Shown: piece by piece, positions 18,524-27,625 of the stretch
Position numbering within the stretch: the first letter of the stretch is position 1
Layout: every line of letters starts with the position of its first letter
Assembly (NCBI RefSeq): GCF_011038645.2
Contig: NZ_CP064955.1
Span: 2,046,001-2,110,000, forward strand
Reading direction: 5' to 3'
DNA length: 64,000 nucleotides
Source: Corynebacterium qintianiae
GTDB taxonomy: Bacteria; Actinomycetota; Actinomycetes; Mycobacteriales; Mycobacteriaceae
Notes under the pieces: model-generated
The model's input: only the letters and a program-made list of their open reading frames with translations
Told to the model about the DNA's origin: nothing
Databases searched by the model: none
Position numbers and translations under genes: made by a program

Positions 18524-20002
18524 CTAACCGAGACCGTAGGAGCGTTCCACGGCGGTCTCCCACCTTTCAATGAGCCGGTCCCGGTCGGGGCCGGCCATTG
18601 TGCTGTGCCAGGTGGTGGTCTCCCCGAGCGTGAGGGGGGCGTCGATAAGCTTTGCTCCGATCCCCGCGGCCGACGCTGCCCCCATCACTGTCGTCTCGAT
18701 GTTGTCCGGGCGCGCGACGCAGGCGTCGAGCAGGTCGGCCTGCATCTGCATGAGCAGCTTGTTGTCGGTCATGCCGCCGTCGACACGCAGCTCCGCGATC
18801 CGCGTTTTCGCGTCTTGCTCCATCGCGCGCACGACCTCGCACGTCTGGAAGCACGTCGCCTCCAGCGCGGCGCGCGCGATGTGGCGGCGGTCCGCGAACC
18901 TGGTCAGGCCCGAGACCACTCCCCGCGCGTCCGGGCGCCACCGCGGGGCGAAAAGTCCCGAGAACGCAGGCACGATGACCACACCCGCGCTGTCGACGAC
19001 CTCGGCGGCGAGCTTCTCGCTTTCCGCCGCGCTGCGCAGGATCCCGAGCTGGTCCCGCAGCCACTGAATCAACGAGCCGCCGACTGCCACCGAGCCCTCC
19101 AGCGCGTACACCGGCTCCTCCCCCTCCACGTGGTACGCCACCGTTGTGAGCATCCCATGCTCACTGAACTGCGGCGTAGTCCCCGTGTTGAGGAGCATGA
19201 ACAGGCCCGTACCGTAGGTCATTTTCGCGTCACCCGCGTCTAGGCAACCCTGGCCGAACAACGCCGCCTGCTGGTCCCCGAGCACCCCCGTGATCGGCAC
19301 ACCGGACAGCGGGCCGCGGCGGCGAACCACCCCGAACTCACCGACCGAAGGCCGGATCTCAGGCAGGACCGCGCGCGGGACACCCAGCTCACGGCACAAG
19401 TCATCGTCCCAATCCAGTGTGTGGAGGTCCATCAAAAGGGTGCGGCTGGCGTTGGTCACGTCCGTGACATGCACCGCCTCGTGGCCTTCGTCCCCGCGGG
19501 CCCCGCCGGTGAGGTTCCAGATCAGCCACGTGTCGATAGTCCCCGCGAGCAGTTCCCCGCGCTCCGCCCTGTCGCGCGCGCCCGGCACGTTGTCCAGAAT
19601 CCACGCCCACTTCGGCGCCGCCGGGTAAGAATTGTGCAGCAACCCTGTCCGATCCTGGTAGCGGGCCGGGTCCCCGTCGTGGTTGGTGCGGGTGTCCTGC
19701 CACACGATCGCATTGTAGATCGGCTTGCCCGTCGACTTCTCCCAGATCACGGCCGTCTCGCGCTGGTTAGTCACGCCGAGCGCGGCAATGTCCTCATCCG
19801 TGATGTCGTGGCTGGCCATGGCCTCGCCCGCCGCCCGGCGCGTGTTGCGCCAGATCTCCACAGGATCGTGCTCCACCCACCCCTGCCGCGGCATGATCTG
19901 CTTGTGTTCGTACTGGGCGTGGGCGACGACCTTGCCCTCCAGGGTGGTCAGGATGAAGCGGGTCGTCGTGGTCCCCTGGTCGATCGCGGCGATGAGTGGC
20001 AT
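18524..20002 (-). CDS. glpK: glycerol kinase
   Basis: Phosphorylates glycerol to glycerol-3-phosphate with ATP. 492 residues from the ATG at 20002 ([18 protein letters not shown], the phosphate-1 motif). Family signatures include [28 protein letters not shown], a sugar-binding [20 protein letters not shown] and [20 protein letters not shown]. No glpF or glpD is next to it. It may share transcription with the downstream-facing genes of the serS strand block, but gaps of about 140 bp argue for separate control. Confidence 0.95.
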   Translation of the reverse strand: MPLIAAIDQGTTTTRFILTTLEGKVVAHAQYEHKQIMPRQGWVEHDPVEIWRNTRRAAGEAMASHDITDEDIAALGVTNQRETAVIWEKSTGKPIYNAIVWQDTRTNHDGDPARYQDRTGLLHNSYPAAPKWAWILDNVPGARDRAERGELLAGTIDTWLIWNLTGGARGDEGHEAVHVTDVTNASRTLLMDLHTLDWDDDLCRELGVPRAVLPEIRPSVGEFGVVRRRGPLSGVPITGVLGDQQAALFGQGCLDAGDAKMTYGTGLFMLLNTGTTPQFSEHGMLTTVAYHVEGEEPVYALEGSVAVGGSLIQWLRDQLGILRSAAESEKLAAEVVDSAGVVIVPAFSGLFAPRWRPDARGVVSGLTRFADRRHIARAALEATCFQTCEVVRAMEQDAKTRIAELRVDGGMTDNKLLMQMQADLLDACVARPDNIETTVMGAASAAGIGAKLIDAPLTLGETTTWHSTMAGPDRDRLIERWETAVERSYGLG

Positions 20003-20138
20003 GGGGACAGTGTAGTGGCGGGGAATCCGCCCCGGCGCCTCATGCCCGCACGCCGTGGGGCGCCGCACCTTGGTCATCGGGCCGCTTCATCGCGGACATC
20101 CGGGCAATTCTGCGCGACATCCCGGCGCCGTCCGGCTC

Positions 20139-20963
20139 CTAGAACCAGCGTTCCAGCACGGCCGCGACGCCGTCCTCGTCGTTGCTCAGCGTGACCGCGT
20201 CGGCGTAATCGTGCACGACGGGGTTCGCGTTGCCCATGGCCACGCCGAGACCGGCCCAGGCCAGCATCTCGCAATCGTTGGGCATATCCCCGAAAGTGAC
20301 CACCTCCTCGGCGGCCACCCCGTAGCGCGCGGCCAAGATGGACACCCCGGTCGCCTTGTTCACACCGGGGCAGGAGATCTCGATGAGCCCCTCGTCCATG
20401 GAGTAGGTCACGTGCGCGTCGGAGGCGTCGACAACCGGGGCGACGAGGTCGAACATCTCCGCAGAATGCATGGACGCGCATCTGACCAGCAGCTTCGCGG
20501 CGGGCTGGGAAATCAGCTCGGGCACGGGCACGACACCGAAACGGGAGTCCCACGCGTCCGGGTTGTAGTCCGGCGTGACCAGGAAGACCTCGTCTTCCGG
20601 GTCGAGAGCGGACTGGCCCACACGTTCGACGCCGTAACCCCACCCGGTCCCGAGCGGGCGAAACACGGCGTCGACGTCCGCGACGATCTGCTCCATCAGC
20701 TCAGGCGCGAGTTCGAAGGAGCGCAGCACCTCGTCGGTGGCGGGGTCGTAGATCACCGCGCCGTTCGCGCACACGCAGACCGGCGTGATAGGCAGCTGGT
20801 CCAGCACGGGCATGAGCCACCTGTGGGGCCGCCCGGTCGCCAACCCGAAATTGGCCCCGGAGCGCACCGCGCGCATCACTACCTCGCGCAACCGCGGCGT
20901 GACGCGGCCCGCGCTGGTGAGGAAAGTGCCGTCAATGTCGCTGATGATGAGCCGGGGTGCCAT
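20139..20963 (-). CDS. HAD-superfamily Cof-type phosphatase
   Basis: 274 residues, HAD type IIB. Motif I is ISDIDGTFLT (nucleophile Asp in DIDGT), motif II is FGLATGRP, and motif III/IV is NKATGVSILAARYGVAAEEV with TFGDMPNDCEMLAWAGLGVA. Such enzymes remove phosphate from sugar phosphates or flavin mononucleotide; the substrate cannot be fixed from the sequence. Soluble. Confidence 0.88.
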   Translation of the reverse strand: MAPRLIISDIDGTFLTSAGRVTPRLREVVMRAVRSGANFGLATGRPHRWLMPVLDQLPITPVCVCANGAVIYDPATDEVLRSFELAPELMEQIVADVDAVFRPLGTGWGYGVERVGQSALDPEDEVFLVTPDYNPDAWDSRFGVVPVPELISQPAAKLLVRCASMHSAEMFDLVAPVVDASDAHVTYSMDEGLIEISCPGVNKATGVSILAARYGVAAEEVVTFGDMPNDCEMLAWAGLGVAMGNANPVVHDYADAVTLSNDEDGVAAVLERWF

Positions 20964-20998
20964 AGTTGCCTAGCTTATCGACGCCCCCGACACACGGC

Positions 20999-21853
20999 TC
21001 ACTTCTCGCGCCGACCGGAAGTTTTCTCTGCCTTGCGAGCGGCACGCTCCGCCTTTTCCCTCCGGTAGATTTCCTCTGCCTCCTCGGGAGTGGGGGCGGA
21101 GCCGCCCAGGGCCGCCGGCATCCAGTTTTCTCCGTCCCCGAACGGGCCGTACTTCTCGGCGTACTCGGCGCGGTTGAGGTCCAGCAGTTCTTGGACAGCC
21201 TGCTTGAGGCGCTGCGTGACCTCATCCGGCGTCCCGTCGAGGGCGACGGGGGCGCCGTAGCGGATGATCACGGGGGTGTTGGTGCGGCCGAGGCGGCGGG
21301 GCAGATCCTTGGTCCAGATGCGCTGGGAGCCCCAGATGGCGCAGGGGATCAGGGGGGCGTCGGCTCGCTGCGCGATCCGCGCCGCACCCGTCTTGAACTC
21401 GCTGAGCTCGAACGAGCGCGAGATGGTCCCCTCGGGGAAGATCCCGACGAGGCTGCCCTTCTGAATCCAGTCGACGGCGCTGTCGATGCTGTCGGCCCCC
21501 GCGGCGCGGTCGACGGGGACGTGGCGCATGGCGCGCATCATGGCACCGATGACGGGGGCGGAGAACACTTCCTTCTTGGCCATGAACCGCACGAGGCGTC
21601 GGCCGGCAACGTGCGGGCCCATGCCCGTGAAGATGAAGTCGAACCAGCCGGTGTGGTTAGCCACGATGAGGGCTCCGCCCTCCGCGGGGATGTGCTCCAG
21701 ACCATGCAGGACAGCCACGGTCCCCTGCGCACGGAAAACGTTTTTGATCACGCGGATCACACCGTGGTAGAACGGATCCCGTTTCGCTTCCGCGTGCTCG
21801 GGGGGTTGAACATAGTCCGAGGGGATCTCGAACAGGCGCTGAATCTTTTTCAT
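20999..21853 (-). CDS. 1-acyl-sn-glycerol-3-phosphate acyltransferase-like protein
   Basis: Probable PlsC-type acyltransferase of phospholipid synthesis at the cytoplasmic membrane face. 284 residues from the ATG at 21853. The catalytic motif NHTGWFDFIF (HX4D) lies near residue 71 and the glycerophosphate motif FPEGTISRS near 160. A basic tail (KAERAARKAEKTSGRREK) ends the protein. The start codon comes 1 bp after the serS stop, and its ribosome site GGAGCC lies within the serS end, so expression is coupled to serS. Confidence 0.88.
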   Translation of the reverse strand: MKKIQRLFEIPSDYVQPPEHAEAKRDPFYHGVIRVIKNVFRAQGTVAVLHGLEHIPAEGGALIVANHTGWFDFIFTGMGPHVAGRRLVRFMAKKEVFSAPVIGAMMRAMRHVPVDRAAGADSIDSAVDWIQKGSLVGIFPEGTISRSFELSEFKTGAARIAQRADAPLIPCAIWGSQRIWTKDLPRRLGRTNTPVIIRYGAPVALDGTPDEVTQRLKQAVQELLDLNRAEYAEKYGPFGDGENWMPAALGGSAPTPEEAEEIYRREKAERAARKAEKTSGRREK

Positions 21854-21854
21854 G

Positions 21855-23108
21855 TTAAGGCTCCAAAATGTCTTTGCCGACCCAGGGGCGCAGCGCTTCG
21901 GGCACGACGACGGAGCCGTCCGCGCGCTGGTTGTTCTCAAGAATAGCCACGAGCCAACGCGTTGTGGCGAGAGTTCCGTTGAGGGTGGCCGCGGTCTGCG
22001 TCTTGCCGTCCGCGTCGCGGTAGCGGGTGGCCAGACGGCGGGCTTGGAAAGTCGTGCAGTTCGACGTCGACGTCAGCTCACGGTAGGTACCCTGCGAGGG
22101 CACCCACGCCTCGGTGTCAAACTTGCGTGCGGCGGATGAGCCGAGGTCGCCTGCGGCGACGTCGATGACACGGTAGGGCACCTCGACCGCGGAGAGCATG
22201 TCGCGCTCGAGTTGGAGTAGTTTCTGGTGCATCTCCTCGGCGTCCTCGGGGGCGCAGTAGACGAACATCTCCAGCTTGTCGAACTGGTGGACGCGCAGGA
22301 TGCCCTTCGTGTCCTTGCCGTAGGAACCGGCTTCCCGGCGGAAACACGACGACCAGCCCGCGTACAGCAGTGGGCCGTCTTTCAGATCGACAATCTCGTC
22401 CTTGTGAAACCCGGCGAGCGCTACCTCAGACGTACCGACGAGGTACATGTCGTCGCGCTCGAGGTAGTAGATCTCCTCGTCGTGCGCGTCGAGGAAGCCT
22501 GTTCCGGCCATGATCTCGGGGCGCACCAGCACCGGCGGGATAACAACCTTGAAACCGGCTTCGCGCGCTTTCTGCGCGGCAAGCATGAGCATGCCGAGCT
22601 GCAGCCACGCGCCGTCGCCGACGAGGTAGTAGAAGCGCGCGCCGCCGACCTTGGTGCCGCGCTTCATATCGATGATGCCCAGTGCCTCACCCAGGTCGAG
22701 GTGGTCGCGCACCTCGAAGTCGAACTCCGGAACCTCGCCCACGTGCTCGAGGACGACGAAGTCCTCTTCACCTCCGGCGGGGGCGCCTGCAATGACGTTG
22801 GAGATGCTGTACTGCAGCTTCGCCACGGCCTCCTGCGCCTCGGCCTGCGCGGCCTCAGCCTCCTTCACGCGGGCCTTGAGCTCGTTGGATCCCTCGAGCA
22901 GCGTGGGGCGGTCCTCTGGAGCGGCCTGGCCGATCTTCTTGCCGAAGGCCTTCTGCTCGCTGCGCAACTCGTCCGCGGTCTGGATGGACGAGCGGCGCGC
23001 CTCGTCCGCCTCCAGCAGCTGATCCACCAGGGAGGGGTCTTCACCGCGGGCCCGCTGGGACTCGCGCACGACGTCGGGATGTTCACGCAGGAATTTGAGA
23101 TCGATCAC
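21855..23108 (-). CDS. serS: seryl-tRNA synthetase
   Basis: Charges tRNA-Ser. 417 residues, class II synthetase. The N-terminal coiled-coil arm that grips the long variable arm (about 25-100) contains [20 protein letters not shown]. The catalytic domain has [10 protein letters not shown] (TXE), motif 2 [17 protein letters not shown] with [11 protein letters not shown], and motif 3 [19 protein letters not shown]. It is the first gene of a two-gene unit with the acyltransferase. Its promoter shares the 79-bp gap with divergent farR. Confidence 0.97.
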   Translation of the reverse strand: MIDLKFLREHPDVVRESQRARGEDPSLVDQLLEADEARRSSIQTADELRSEQKAFGKKIGQAAPEDRPTLLEGSNELKARVKEAEAAQAEAQEAVAKLQYSISNVIAGAPAGGEEDFVVLEHVGEVPEFDFEVRDHLDLGEALGIIDMKRGTKVGGARFYYLVGDGAWLQLGMLMLAAQKAREAGFKVVIPPVLVRPEIMAGTGFLDAHDEEIYYLERDDMYLVGTSEVALAGFHKDEIVDLKDGPLLYAGWSSCFRREAGSYGKDTKGILRVHQFDKLEMFVYCAPEDAEEMHQKLLQLERDMLSAVEVPYRVIDVAAGDLGSSAARKFDTEAWVPSQGTYRELTSTSNCTTFQARRLATRYRDADGKTQTAATLNGTLATTRWLVAILENNQRADGSVVVPEALRPWVGKDILEP

Positions 23109-23155
23109 GGAAAGTCATCCTACCCTGCCCCTGGACACGAACATCGTGGATTGTC

Positions 23156-23167
23156 TGGTCATAACCA
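23156..23167. promoter_or_regulatory. GntR/HutC-type operator candidate
   Basis: TGGTCATAACCA, an inverted repeat (TGGT-N4-ACCA) close to the TGGTCTAGACCA core bound by DasR/NagR-type GntR regulators. It lies 20 bp before the farR ATG and 48 bp from the divergent serS start. This suggests autoregulation and perhaps control of serS. Confidence 0.5.
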
Positions 23168-23187
23168 CCGGGGGTAGGCTTGGGCCC

Positions 23188-23913
23188 ATGCACATCTCGG
23201 ACGGGCCCGTTCCCAAGCACGCGCAGCTGCGCGCGATCTTGGAGGAGGCGTGTGTCACCGAACTTAAGCCGGGTGATCTTTTGCCCGGTGAACGCGCCCT
23301 GGAAGAGAAGTACGGCGTCAGCCGCATTACGGTGCGCCGCGCCATCGGCGACCTGGTCGCGGCTGGCCGGCTGCGCCGGGTCCGCGGAAAAGGCACGTTT
23401 GTCGCGCCGAACCCGCTGGTCAGCCGACTGCACCTGGCGTCGTTCTCCGACGAGATGAGGGCACAGCACGTCGCGGCCAGTTCGCGCATTCTCCTGTCCG
23501 GCCGCGCGGCCCCGCCGGAGTTCGTCGCGGACTTTTTCGGTACCGCCCCCACCGTCCCCCATATCCATCTGAGGCGGCTTCGGCTCGGCGACGGCGAACC
23601 GTACGCGATTGACGACGCCTGGTATAACGGCACCCTCGTTCCCGACCTGCTCGAAAACGACGTGTACAAGTCCGTATACACGCTGCTTGAGCAGGATTAC
23701 GGGCTGGGCATCACGGAGGCGGACCAAACGGTCACGGCGGTCGAGGCGAGCGATGCCAACGCCTCGCTTCTCGACGTCCCGCCCGGCGCAGCCCTGCTCC
23801 ACATCGTGCGCTACGCCCGCAGCGGCGCGCACCACGTGGAACTTTGCTCGTCGGTCTACCGCAGCGACCGCTACCACCTGACCACGCGGGTGGCCCGGTC
23901 GGCTGAACAATAG
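23188..23913 (+). CDS. farR: GntR/HutC-family regulator, FarR-like
   Basis: 241 residues. Winged helix at the N-terminus (PKHAQLRAILEEACVTELKP, LLPGERALEEKYGVSRITVR, RRVRGKGTFVAPNP), then a UTRA ligand domain ending in PGAALLHIVRYARSGAHHVE. The position beside serS matches C. glutamicum farR, reported to influence amino-acid biosynthesis genes; that identification is from memory of gene order. The ATG at 23188 is chosen; the frame upstream to 23095 is antisense to serS. The effector is unknown. Confidence 0.75.
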   Translation: MHISDGPVPKHAQLRAILEEACVTELKPGDLLPGERALEEKYGVSRITVRRAIGDLVAAGRLRRVRGKGTFVAPNPLVSRLHLASFSDEMRAQHVAASSRILLSGRAAPPEFVADFFGTAPTVPHIHLRRLRLGDGEPYAIDDAWYNGTLVPDLLENDVYKSVYTLLEQDYGLGITEADQTVTAVEASDANASLLDVPPGAALLHIVRYARSGAHHVELCSSVYRSDRYHLTTRVARSAEQ

Positions 23914-23941
23914 CAATTAGTAGTAAGGCACAATAGACGCC

Positions 23942-25012
23942 ATGGTAACGACCACAGCCAGTGTGCGCTCCGTCCTCCTCGCCGTCGTGGCGGGAGCGGT
24001 GGCGGCGGCCTCTTACACGTTCGTCTCTGAGTCGACATCTGCCTCGTCCGCCTCACCGGGCCAGACCCAAACGGGTGTCACCGCGACCACCACGGTGGGG
24101 ACGACCGGCCAGAATTCACCTGGCGCCGCGGCCCCGTTCACCACCGCCGACCAGAGCGCCTGCCTGACGTGGCAGCTCAACGAGGGCGGTTCAATCGCCG
24201 GGTTCGAGCAGACCCCGTGCGAGCAGGAGCACCGCTTCGAGGTGTCCACGCGCGAGGATCTCGCCGCGTTCCCGTCCTCCGAGTTCGGACCCGACGCGCA
24301 GATGCCGAGCCAGACGCGCCAGGCCCAGCTGCGCGAGGAGCTGTGCGGCGCCTCCACCGTGAACTACCTGCAAGGCGTGTATGACCCCAACGGGCGTTAC
24401 TCCATCGCCTCCATCCTCCCGCCCGCCGAGGCCTGGGCGCGTGGGGACCGGACGATGCTATGTGGCCTGCAGGTCACCGACGCTGCCGGCACCCCGGTGC
24501 TGACGTCGGGACGCGCTGCCGAACAAGACCAGGCCCGTGTCCTCGACGTCGGCCAATGCGCCTCCACCGACGCATCGAACACGCTGCGCGCCGTCGACTG
24601 CGGGGAGCCCCACCACCTCGAAATCACGTCCGTGGTTTCCCTGGCGGACACATTCCCCGACCACACCCCGAGTGTCGAGGAGCAGGACAAATACCTGGGC
24701 GACGTCTGCACTACCGCCGCGCACGACTACCTCGGGGGCGAGGAGAACCTGTACCGAATTGCGCTGCAGCCGTTCTGGACCACGCACTCGCCCGCGGCCT
24801 GGGAGGGTGGCAGCAAGAGCGTCAATTGCGCGCTGGTGTTCGCCAACAACGGCCAGTTCGCCACGCTCACGGGTTCGGCGACGCAGGGCCGTGAGGCTTT
24901 GCGTATCGACGGCAACCCGCCGCCCGAGCGCCCCGAACGCCGCCCCCTGCGCGAGGACCCGGCCAGCAAGGCGCCCGTCGCCTCCGCGAACCAAGAGCCC
25001 GGCGCGCAGTAG
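23942..25012 (+). CDS. septum-formation family (DUF4190-associated) exported protein
   Basis: 356 residues. One N-terminal membrane anchor (VLLAVVAGAVAAASYTFV) precedes a Ser/Thr-rich linker and two Cys-containing repeats: SACLTWQLNEGGSIAGFEQT with CEQEHRFEV, and VGQCAS with RAVDCGEPHHLEITSVVSLA. The pattern CxxPHxxEV/I is typical of the actinobacterial septum-formation domain. Paired cysteines suggest disulfides outside the membrane. The Pro/Arg-rich C-terminus is probably disordered. The next gene starts 3 bp downstream, so the two are likely one operon. Confidence 0.75.
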   Translation: MVTTTASVRSVLLAVVAGAVAAASYTFVSESTSASSASPGQTQTGVTATTTVGTTGQNSPGAAAPFTTADQSACLTWQLNEGGSIAGFEQTPCEQEHRFEVSTREDLAAFPSSEFGPDAQMPSQTRQAQLREELCGASTVNYLQGVYDPNGRYSIASILPPAEAWARGDRTMLCGLQVTDAAGTPVLTSGRAAEQDQARVLDVGQCASTDASNTLRAVDCGEPHHLEITSVVSLADTFPDHTPSVEEQDKYLGDVCTTAAHDYLGGEENLYRIALQPFWTTHSPAAWEGGSKSVNCALVFANNGQFATLTGSATQGREALRIDGNPPPERPERRPLREDPASKAPVASANQEPGAQ

Positions 25013-25015
25013 CCG

Positions 25016-25360
25016 ATGCTGGTCACGCAGGGCGAGTTCGAGACGCTGATCAATGACGCGCTCGATGAAATCCCGGAGTCTTTCGCGCGCGCCATGACGA
25101 ACCTGGTGGTCCTCGCCCGCGACTTCAACGCCAACGACCCGACAATGCTGGGCCTTTTCGAGGGAGTGCCACTGACCGAGCAGCACTCCAACCACACCGG
25201 CTACCTACCGGACGCGATCTTCGTGTACAAGGAGGCCCACGAGGCCATCTGCGGCAGCGTCGAGGAGCTGCGCGAACAGGTAAAAATCACGGTGTTCCAC
25301 GAGGTGGGGCACTACTTCGGGATCGAGGAGCACGAGCTGCACGAGCTCGGCTGGGGTTAA
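25016..25360 (+). CDS. zincin-like metallopeptidase (DUF1025 family)
   Basis: 114 residues with the full zinc site TVFHEVGHYFGIEEHELHEL (HExxH, then a downstream Glu/His). The rest fits the short minimal-gluzincin family (PF06262). The substrate is unknown, and the protein is soluble without a signal peptide. It follows the septum-formation gene by 3 bp. Its stop region overlaps the convergent phosphatase gene by 4 bp. Confidence 0.85.
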   Translation: MLVTQGEFETLINDALDEIPESFARAMTNLVVLARDFNANDPTMLGLFEGVPLTEQHSNHTGYLPDAIFVYKEAHEAICGSVEELREQVKITVFHEVGHYFGIEEHELHELGWG

Positions 25361-25965
25361 CCCAGCGAGTGTTTGCCCCATTTCACAACCCGCCACGACC
25401 CGAACTCGCCAACGGGATCAATGACAAGGTAGTGGCAGTTGGGCAGGTAGGCCATTTCCGCGAAGTCCGGGTCGATGTCGGTGGCGTTCGCGGCGAACGC
25501 CCGGATTGCCCCGCCGTGCGAGATGACCACGGTGTCGCCTGCTGAGTCATGCTCAACGAGGGGAGCCAGCGCCGCCCGGTAGCGGGCGAGGAAGATGTCG
25601 AGGGAGTCGCCGCCGTCGATAAGCGATTCGAGTTCGCGCCGGTAGAAGCCACGGAAGGCCCCGTGGTAGGTCTCATGCGCTTCGCGGGTGTTCATCATCT
25701 CCCAGCGCCCGGCCTGGACCTCGTGCAGCCCGTCGAGAGCGGGGATGTCGTCGAAGTGCGCCCCGAAGGCGATCTCACCCGTCTGCTGCGCACGCAGCGC
25801 CTGCGAGGTCACCACCCGCACGGGTGAGTACTCCGCCATGATCTCGCGGCCGGCCGCCGCGGCCTGCTCGCGGCCGAGCTCCGTCAGCTCCGCACCCGGC
25901 AGCGCCGTGTCGAGATGGCGCCCGACGTTGGAGGTGGTCTGTCCGTGCCTGAGTAAAACCAGCAT
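25357..25965 (-). CDS. histidine phosphatase (phosphoglycerate mutase-like)
   Basis: 202 residues. The catalytic motif VLLRHGQTTSNVGR lies at the N-terminus, with the phosphorylated His at about 8. The proton donor Glu is in the HEVQAGRWEM stretch, and the second His in TVVISHGGAIRAFAANATDI. Family members act on small phosphoesters; the substrate is not predictable. It is adjacent to pheA (stop and start touch), so it belongs to the pheA operon. Confidence 0.85.
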   Translation of the reverse strand: MLVLLRHGQTTSNVGRHLDTALPGAELTELGREQAAAAGREIMAEYSPVRVVTSQALRAQQTGEIAFGAHFDDIPALDGLHEVQAGRWEMMNTREAHETYHGAFRGFYRRELESLIDGGDSLDIFLARYRAALAPLVEHDSAGDTVVISHGGAIRAFAANATDIDPDFAEMAYLPNCHYLVIDPVGEFGSWRVVKWGKHSLG

Positions 25966-26871
25966 CTACGTGCCTTTCCGGGCCGAGGCGACCCACTCTT
26001 CCGCGGCGCGCAACCGCGCTTCGTCGACCCCGGGCTCCCCCGCCGGCTCATGCGCGCGCGGCCAGGAACCGAGGAACGTGATCGAGCTCGCCCGCAGGTA
26101 GAGGCTGCGCAGAGCCTCGGCGAGCGGGGCGTCATCAATGTGGCCCACGAGGTCCACGAAGAAATTGTAGGTGTTGCGCTCCGCCTTGGTCGGGCGCGAT
26201 TCGATGCGGCTGAGATCCACGCCGCGGTAGGCGAATTCCTGCAGCGCTCCGACGAGCGTGCCGGGCTCGTTGGGGAGCTGGAACACCACAAAGGTGCGGT
26301 CGTTGCCGGTGCGCGGGGCTGGCACCCCACTGGGCCCGGCGAGCACGAAGCGGGTGCGGGCCGCCTGCATGTCGGCAACGCCGTCGGCGTGCACCTGAAG
26401 GCCGAACAGGTCCGCCGCCCGGCGCGGGGCCGCGGCCGCGTCTACCTCGCCTTCGGCCACGAGCTCCGCGGCCGCGGCGTTCGAGGCGGCTGCGTGAAAC
26501 CGCGCGTGCGGCGCGTTGTCGGCCAGCCACTTCTTCACCTGCTGGTACCCGACGGGGTGCGTGGCAAAGCTCCGCGCGTCCGCGAGCTCCTCGCCCGGCC
26601 GGGTCATGATCGCGAAGGCGATCTCGAGCTCCGTCTCACCGTAAATCTGCACGCCGCCAGCCTCAATGAGCGCGTCTGAGGTCGAGGTCACCGCGCCGTC
26701 GACGGAGTTCTCGATGGCTACCACGGCCCAGTCCACCTCTCCCGCGCGCACCGCGTGCAGCGCGGCGGAGGGAGAATCCACGGGGACCAGGGCGACGTCG
26801 TCAAGCTCGAACGCCCACACGGCTTGCTCAGTAAACGTGCCGTGCGGACCCAGGAAAGCGACGCGGTTCAT
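25966..26871 (-). CDS. pheA: prephenate dehydratase
   Basis: Converts prephenate to phenylpyruvate in phenylalanine synthesis. 301 residues. The catalytic domain opens RVAFLGPHGTFTEQAVWAFE and contains the Thr-Arg-Phe active-site motif (AARTRFVLAG). The C-terminal ACT domain has FQLPNEPGTLVGALQEFAYR and the phenylalanine-binding LSRIESRPTK. It is stand-alone, without a chorismate mutase domain, as usual in actinobacteria. Divergent from the CPBP gene with a 16-bp gap. Confidence 0.95.
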   Translation of the reverse strand: MNRVAFLGPHGTFTEQAVWAFELDDVALVPVDSPSAALHAVRAGEVDWAVVAIENSVDGAVTSTSDALIEAGGVQIYGETELEIAFAIMTRPGEELADARSFATHPVGYQQVKKWLADNAPHARFHAAASNAAAAELVAEGEVDAAAAPRRAADLFGLQVHADGVADMQAARTRFVLAGPSGVPAPRTGNDRTFVVFQLPNEPGTLVGALQEFAYRGVDLSRIESRPTKAERNTYNFFVDLVGHIDDAPLAEALRSLYLRASSITFLGSWPRAHEPAGEPGVDEARLRAAEEWVASARKGT

Positions 26872-26887
26872 GCCTTAAAGTTACTGC

Positions 26888-27607
26888 ATGCGAACACGCC
26901 CTGAGCGGATCCGCCTGGAGATCCTCATCGTCCTCGCCGTCACCTTTGGCCTCTCCGGGGCCCGCGCGGGCTTGAGGCTTATCGACGCCCTCCTGGCGCA
27001 GCCGGCCTTGAACGAGCAGCAGGTTACGCTCAATGACACGTCGTCCGACGTCTCCTGGCTCGACCTCGCGCTCCAGGTCTGCTCGGCGGCCTCGCTTTTC
27101 GCCTGGGGCGCCCTGGCGCTGTTCTTGCTGGAAGCGACCCTGCCGCGGCCGCGGTGGCGTGACTGGTTGCACGGGGCTGGCCTGGCCGCACTCATCGGCC
27201 TACCGGGGTTGGTGCTCTACGTCGTTTCGCTGCAGATGGGATGGTCGAAGGAGGTCGTGCCTACAACGGAGGCGGTGCAGGTGCCCACGCTGTTGCTGTG
27301 GTCCTTCGCCAACGCCTTCGGCGAGGAGACCGTGGTGGTGATGTGGCTGATCACGCGGCTGCGCCAGCTTGGGTGGGGGCCGTGGCCCGCCATCGCCGCG
27401 TCCTCGGTGCTGCGCGGTAGCTACCACCTTTACCAGGGAGTTTCGGCGGGATTCGGAAATATTGTGATGGGTGTCGTGTTCGGCTGGTTCTACCACCGCA
27501 CAGGCAAGGTGTGGCCGCTGATCCTCGCCCACTTCCTCATCGACGCCGTCGCGTTCGTGGGCTACCAGCTGCTTTCCGATTCCTTCCTTTCATTGCTGGG
27601 GCTGTAG
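26888..27607 (+). CDS. CPBP-family membrane protease-like protein
   Basis: 239 residues with about seven membrane helices. Signature regions of CPBP/Rce1-type glutamic endopeptidases are recognisable: NAFGEETVVVMWL (Glu-Glu pair), VLRGSYHLYQG and ILAHFLIDAVAF. The first motif is EExxxV rather than EExxxR, so one conserved residue is changed. The other catalytic positions (Glu, both His) remain. Possible roles are prenyl-peptide processing or self-protection against peptides. The LCP gene follows after 18 bp. Confidence 0.75.
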   Translation: MRTRPERIRLEILIVLAVTFGLSGARAGLRLIDALLAQPALNEQQVTLNDTSSDVSWLDLALQVCSAASLFAWGALALFLLEATLPRPRWRDWLHGAGLAALIGLPGLVLYVVSLQMGWSKEVVPTTEAVQVPTLLLWSFANAFGEETVVVMWLITRLRQLGWGPWPAIAASSVLRGSYHLYQGVSAGFGNIVMGVVFGWFYHRTGKVWPLILAHFLIDAVAFVGYQLLSDSFLSLLGL

Positions 27608-27625
27608 GCGGGTTAAACTTCACCC

